From positions 4,222 through 10,819 of the forward strand of contig VBNY01000042.1 in assembly GCA_005877705.1 (NCBI GenBank): a stretch of 6,598 nt of DNA, written 5' to 3'. Each line of letters opens with the position of its first letter. Within the stretch, counting starts at the first letter, position 1. Position numbers and translations under genes: made by a program. Under the pieces are notes generated by a model. It was not told the origin of the DNA, made no database searches, and worked only from the letters and a program-made list of their open reading frames with translations. This stretch comes from Gammaproteobacteria bacterium. GTDB taxonomy: Bacteria; Pseudomonadota; Gammaproteobacteria; Steroidobacterales; Steroidobacteraceae. Of the stretch, positions 4,612 through 6,598 are shown one piece after another.

Positions 4612-6598
4612 GGGCAATCAGCGTCCGTCCGCGCCGCTGCGCCAGCGCACTGCGCACTGTGCTGGCCAGCAGCAGCCTCTTTGCAAGCGTGGTGCACGCG
4701 CAGGCTCCCGCGCCGACGGATGGTGGCGCGCTCGAGGAAGTCGTGGTGACGGCACAGAAGCGCGCGGAGACCCTGGAAAGCGTGCCGGTGTCGGTGACCG
4801 TGCTGACCGGGGCGCAGCTCGGGGAGCTCAAGTTCGATTCACCGTCCGATCTGGTGACGCAGATTCCCAACCTGCAGGTCGATGGCATCATCGGCGAGGG
4901 CTCGCCGATCTTCTCGCTGCGCGGCGTCTCGATGTTCGATTACAGCCTCAGCCAGTCGGGCCCGGTCGCCAGCTACATCGATGAGGTCTACAAGGGCAGT
5001 GTGGTGCTGTTCGGCATCGAGATGTACGACCTCGAGCGCATCGAGGTGCTGCGCGGTCCCCAAGGGACGCTGTACGGCAAGAATACCACCGGCGGCGCGA
5101 TCAACTTCATCACCCACAAGCCGGGCTTCGACCAAGAGGGCTACATCAAACTGGGAGTCGGCAATTACCGGCGCAAGGAGGCCGAAGGCGCGTTTCAGGC
5201 CGGCCTGATCCCAGAGCGGCTCGCCGTACGGTTCGCGTTCACCTATACGAAAGCGGACGGATTCGTGCACAACGTGCTCGCGGGTTACCCGGACATGGAG
5301 GGCATCGATCAATACGGCGCGCGGCTGAGCCTGCTCTACAAGGCGACCGATAATCTGGATCTGACGCTGCGCTATTCAAAGAGCATGCAGGATCCGCAGA
5401 ACTACGCGATCATCGATGGCAGCATCGCGCCGGGCGGGATCGCCGGCCTCGGCTACTACCGTACGAGCGATGGCACCGCGGCCGGCACCCCGCTGGCGAA
5501 TAACCAGGTCGGCCAGAACTACACGGCGCGCCGACGCCAGGACAACCAGGCGGTTGCATTGACCGCGAACTGGAATCTGTCGAGCGCGCTGGCGTTGACG
5601 TCCATCACCTCCTGGGACGAGGGCTCGGTGCTGAACCCCGAAGCGACGGACGGCGCGGCCTTCGACATCTTCAAATCGCCGTATACGGGCAAAACCCGCC
5701 AGGTGACGCAGGACCTGCGCGTCACCTCTGCCGCGGATGCCCGCTTCGCCTACATCGCAGGGACGTATTACCAGCACGAGATCGTTTACAACTCCACCGA
5801 GAATCAACTGTTCAACTTTTTCGATGTGAACGGCGATGGCGTGCTGAATTACCAGGACTGCGCGGCAGCGTCGTTCGGACCCGGGCAGGGCTACTCGGTC
5901 GGCAGCCTGATCAACGCGGGCTGCCGTTACTACAACGCCTTCGACCAGATTCGCAACAGCTGGGCAGGCTATTCGGACATGAGCTACGCCGCGACCAAGC
6001 TCGTCAAGCTGCGCGCCGGGCTGCGCTACAACCACGACAACGCGATCCAGAAGAACGCGCTCAACCAACTTCGTGGCAGCGACGACGCGCCCATCGGCAG
6101 CATCACTCCCGGCTCGCTCGCTAGCGATCCGACTGCGCCATGGATGCCGGTCGAGGCGCTTCCCGGTTCGCCGAATTACGCGGCGATCGTGGACGCCAGG
6201 ACGAGCCAAGCGCTGCATAACACGGCGGTCACCGGCCGGACCGGCGTGGATTTCACTCCGAGCGCCAATTCTCTGCTGTATGTCAACTACAGCCGAGGCT
6301 ACCGCTCGGGCGCGTTCAATGGGCAGTTCCTGTTCTCCATCAGCGACTTCACCAGCGTGAGGCCGGAGACCCTGGATTCGATCGAGGCGGGGTGGAAAAC
6401 GCAGTGGCTCGAGCGGCGCCTGCAGCTGAATGGGGCGATCTTCCACTACCAATACAAGAATCAGCAGATCATCGACATCCGCCCGACCGGCCAGCAGCCG
6501 CTCATCAACCTCGGAAAATCGAAGATCGATGGCGGTGAGCTCGAGCTCGTCACTCGTCCCGTGCGTCTATTGACCGTGCGCGCCGCCATCGGGTTGCT
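4608..6598 (+). CDS. TonB-dependent outer-membrane receptor (runs off the right edge)
   Basis: The frame is open from ATG 4608 to the window end, giving 663 residues; related receptors are often 700-850, so the final barrel strands are missing. A signal peptide (about 1-31, cleavage near VHA-QA) is followed by a TonB box EEVVVTAQKR (43-52). The plug domain (about 56-173) shows PVSVTVLTG, IPNLQV, FSLRGV, YIDEVY, DLERIEVLRGPQGTLYGKNT and GGAINFIT. The beta-barrel follows with many aromatic girdle residues and the late YSRGYRSGAFNG (about 561-572). The style is that of the large proteobacterial receptor group used for siderophores and many other compounds; the ligand cannot be told. An extracellular-type insertion carries a calcium-loop-like motif, DVNGDGVLNYQD (406-417), next to Cys418, with Cys439 further on. 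A GGGAG lies four bases before the ATG, and a stop at 4584 in the same frame rules out an earlier start. Operator B upstream suggests TetR-type control. Confidence 0.95.
   Translation, partial: MRAISVRPRRCASALRTVLASSSLFASVVHAQAPAPTDGGALEEVVVTAQKRAETLESVPVSVTVLTGAQLGELKFDSPSDLVTQIPNLQVDGIIGEGSPIFSLRGVSMFDYSLSQSGPVASYIDEVYKGSVVLFGIEMYDLERIEVLRGPQGTLYGKNTTGGAINFITHKPGFDQEGYIKLGVGNYRRKEAEGAFQAGLIPERLAVRFAFTYTKADGFVHNVLAGYPDMEGIDQYGARLSLLYKATDNLDLTLRYSKSMQDPQNYAIIDGSIAPGGIAGLGYYRTSDGTAAGTPLANNQVGQNYTARRRQDNQAVALTANWNLSSALALTSITSWDEGSVLNPEATDGAAFDIFKSPYTGKTRQVTQDLRVTSAADARFAYIAGTYYQHEIVYNSTENQLFNFFDVNGDGVLNYQDCAAASFGPGQGYSVGSLINAGCRYYNAFDQIRNSWAGYSDMSYAATKLVKLRAGLRYNHDNAIQKNALNQLRGSDDAPIGSITPGSLASDPTAPWMPVEALPGSPNYAAIVDARTSQALHNTAVTGRTGVDFTPSANSLLYVNYSRGYRSGAFNGQFLFSISDFTSVRPETLDSIEAGWKTQWLERRLQLNGAIFHYQYKNQQIIDIRPTGQQPLINLGKSKIDGGELELVTRPVRLLTVRAAIGL

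Noticed and set aside
4317..4697. N-terminal extension of the hydroxylase frame up to 4697
   Set aside because: It would run through operator B and into the receptor coding region, adds sequence without membrane or family character, and GTG 4316 has a good ribosome binding site.
5376..6452. Minus-strand open frame of 358 codons opposite the TonB receptor
   Set aside because: It is antisense to a clearly recognised receptor, rich in Arg/Ala/Val as expected for a GC-rich reverse frame, and shows no family motif.

Overview
The window is GC-rich, densely packed DNA from a Gram-negative bacterium. An outer-membrane TonB-dependent receptor with a signal peptide and a lipoprotein-type signal both imply an outer membrane. 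The base composition and the receptor style fit a proteobacterium (gamma- or alphaproteobacterial soil or water type). I cannot name the species from sequence alone.

Layout, left to right. Positions 1-488 (minus) hold the N-terminal part of a class III PLP-dependent aminotransferase that runs off the left edge. Twelve bases upstream of it is a 454-residue APC-superfamily permease, closest in style to ethanolamine permeases (501-1865, minus), so these two form an operon. Its promoter (1877-1904) is overlapped by a palindromic operator (site A, 1856-1878). A divergent TetR-family regulator follows (2081-2716, plus). It converges on a two-gene minus-strand operon: a di-iron sterol desaturase/fatty acid hydroxylase-family membrane protein (3282-4316) and a DUF4440/SnoaL-like putative lipoprotein (2713-3285), which overlap by ATGA. 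A 291-base gap then carries a second copy of the operator (site B, 4407-4429) and a short leader ORF with a very strong ribosome binding site. After it comes a TonB-dependent receptor (4608 to the right edge, plus, incomplete).

How the parts may work together. The best signal is the repeated operator: a 23-base block with one mismatch, centred on CGACTAYAGTCG, placed at the promoter of the permease-aminotransferase operon and again between the divergent hydroxylase and receptor genes. With one TetR gene between the two sites, the simplest reading is a small local regulon for one compound. The receptor would take the compound across the outer membrane, the permease across the inner membrane, and the aminotransferase and membrane hydroxylase would attack it. 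An amino alcohol or amine-bearing lipid would suit the enzyme families, but the substrate is inference. No RNA genes, CRISPR arrays, insertion sequences or clear intrinsic terminators were seen.
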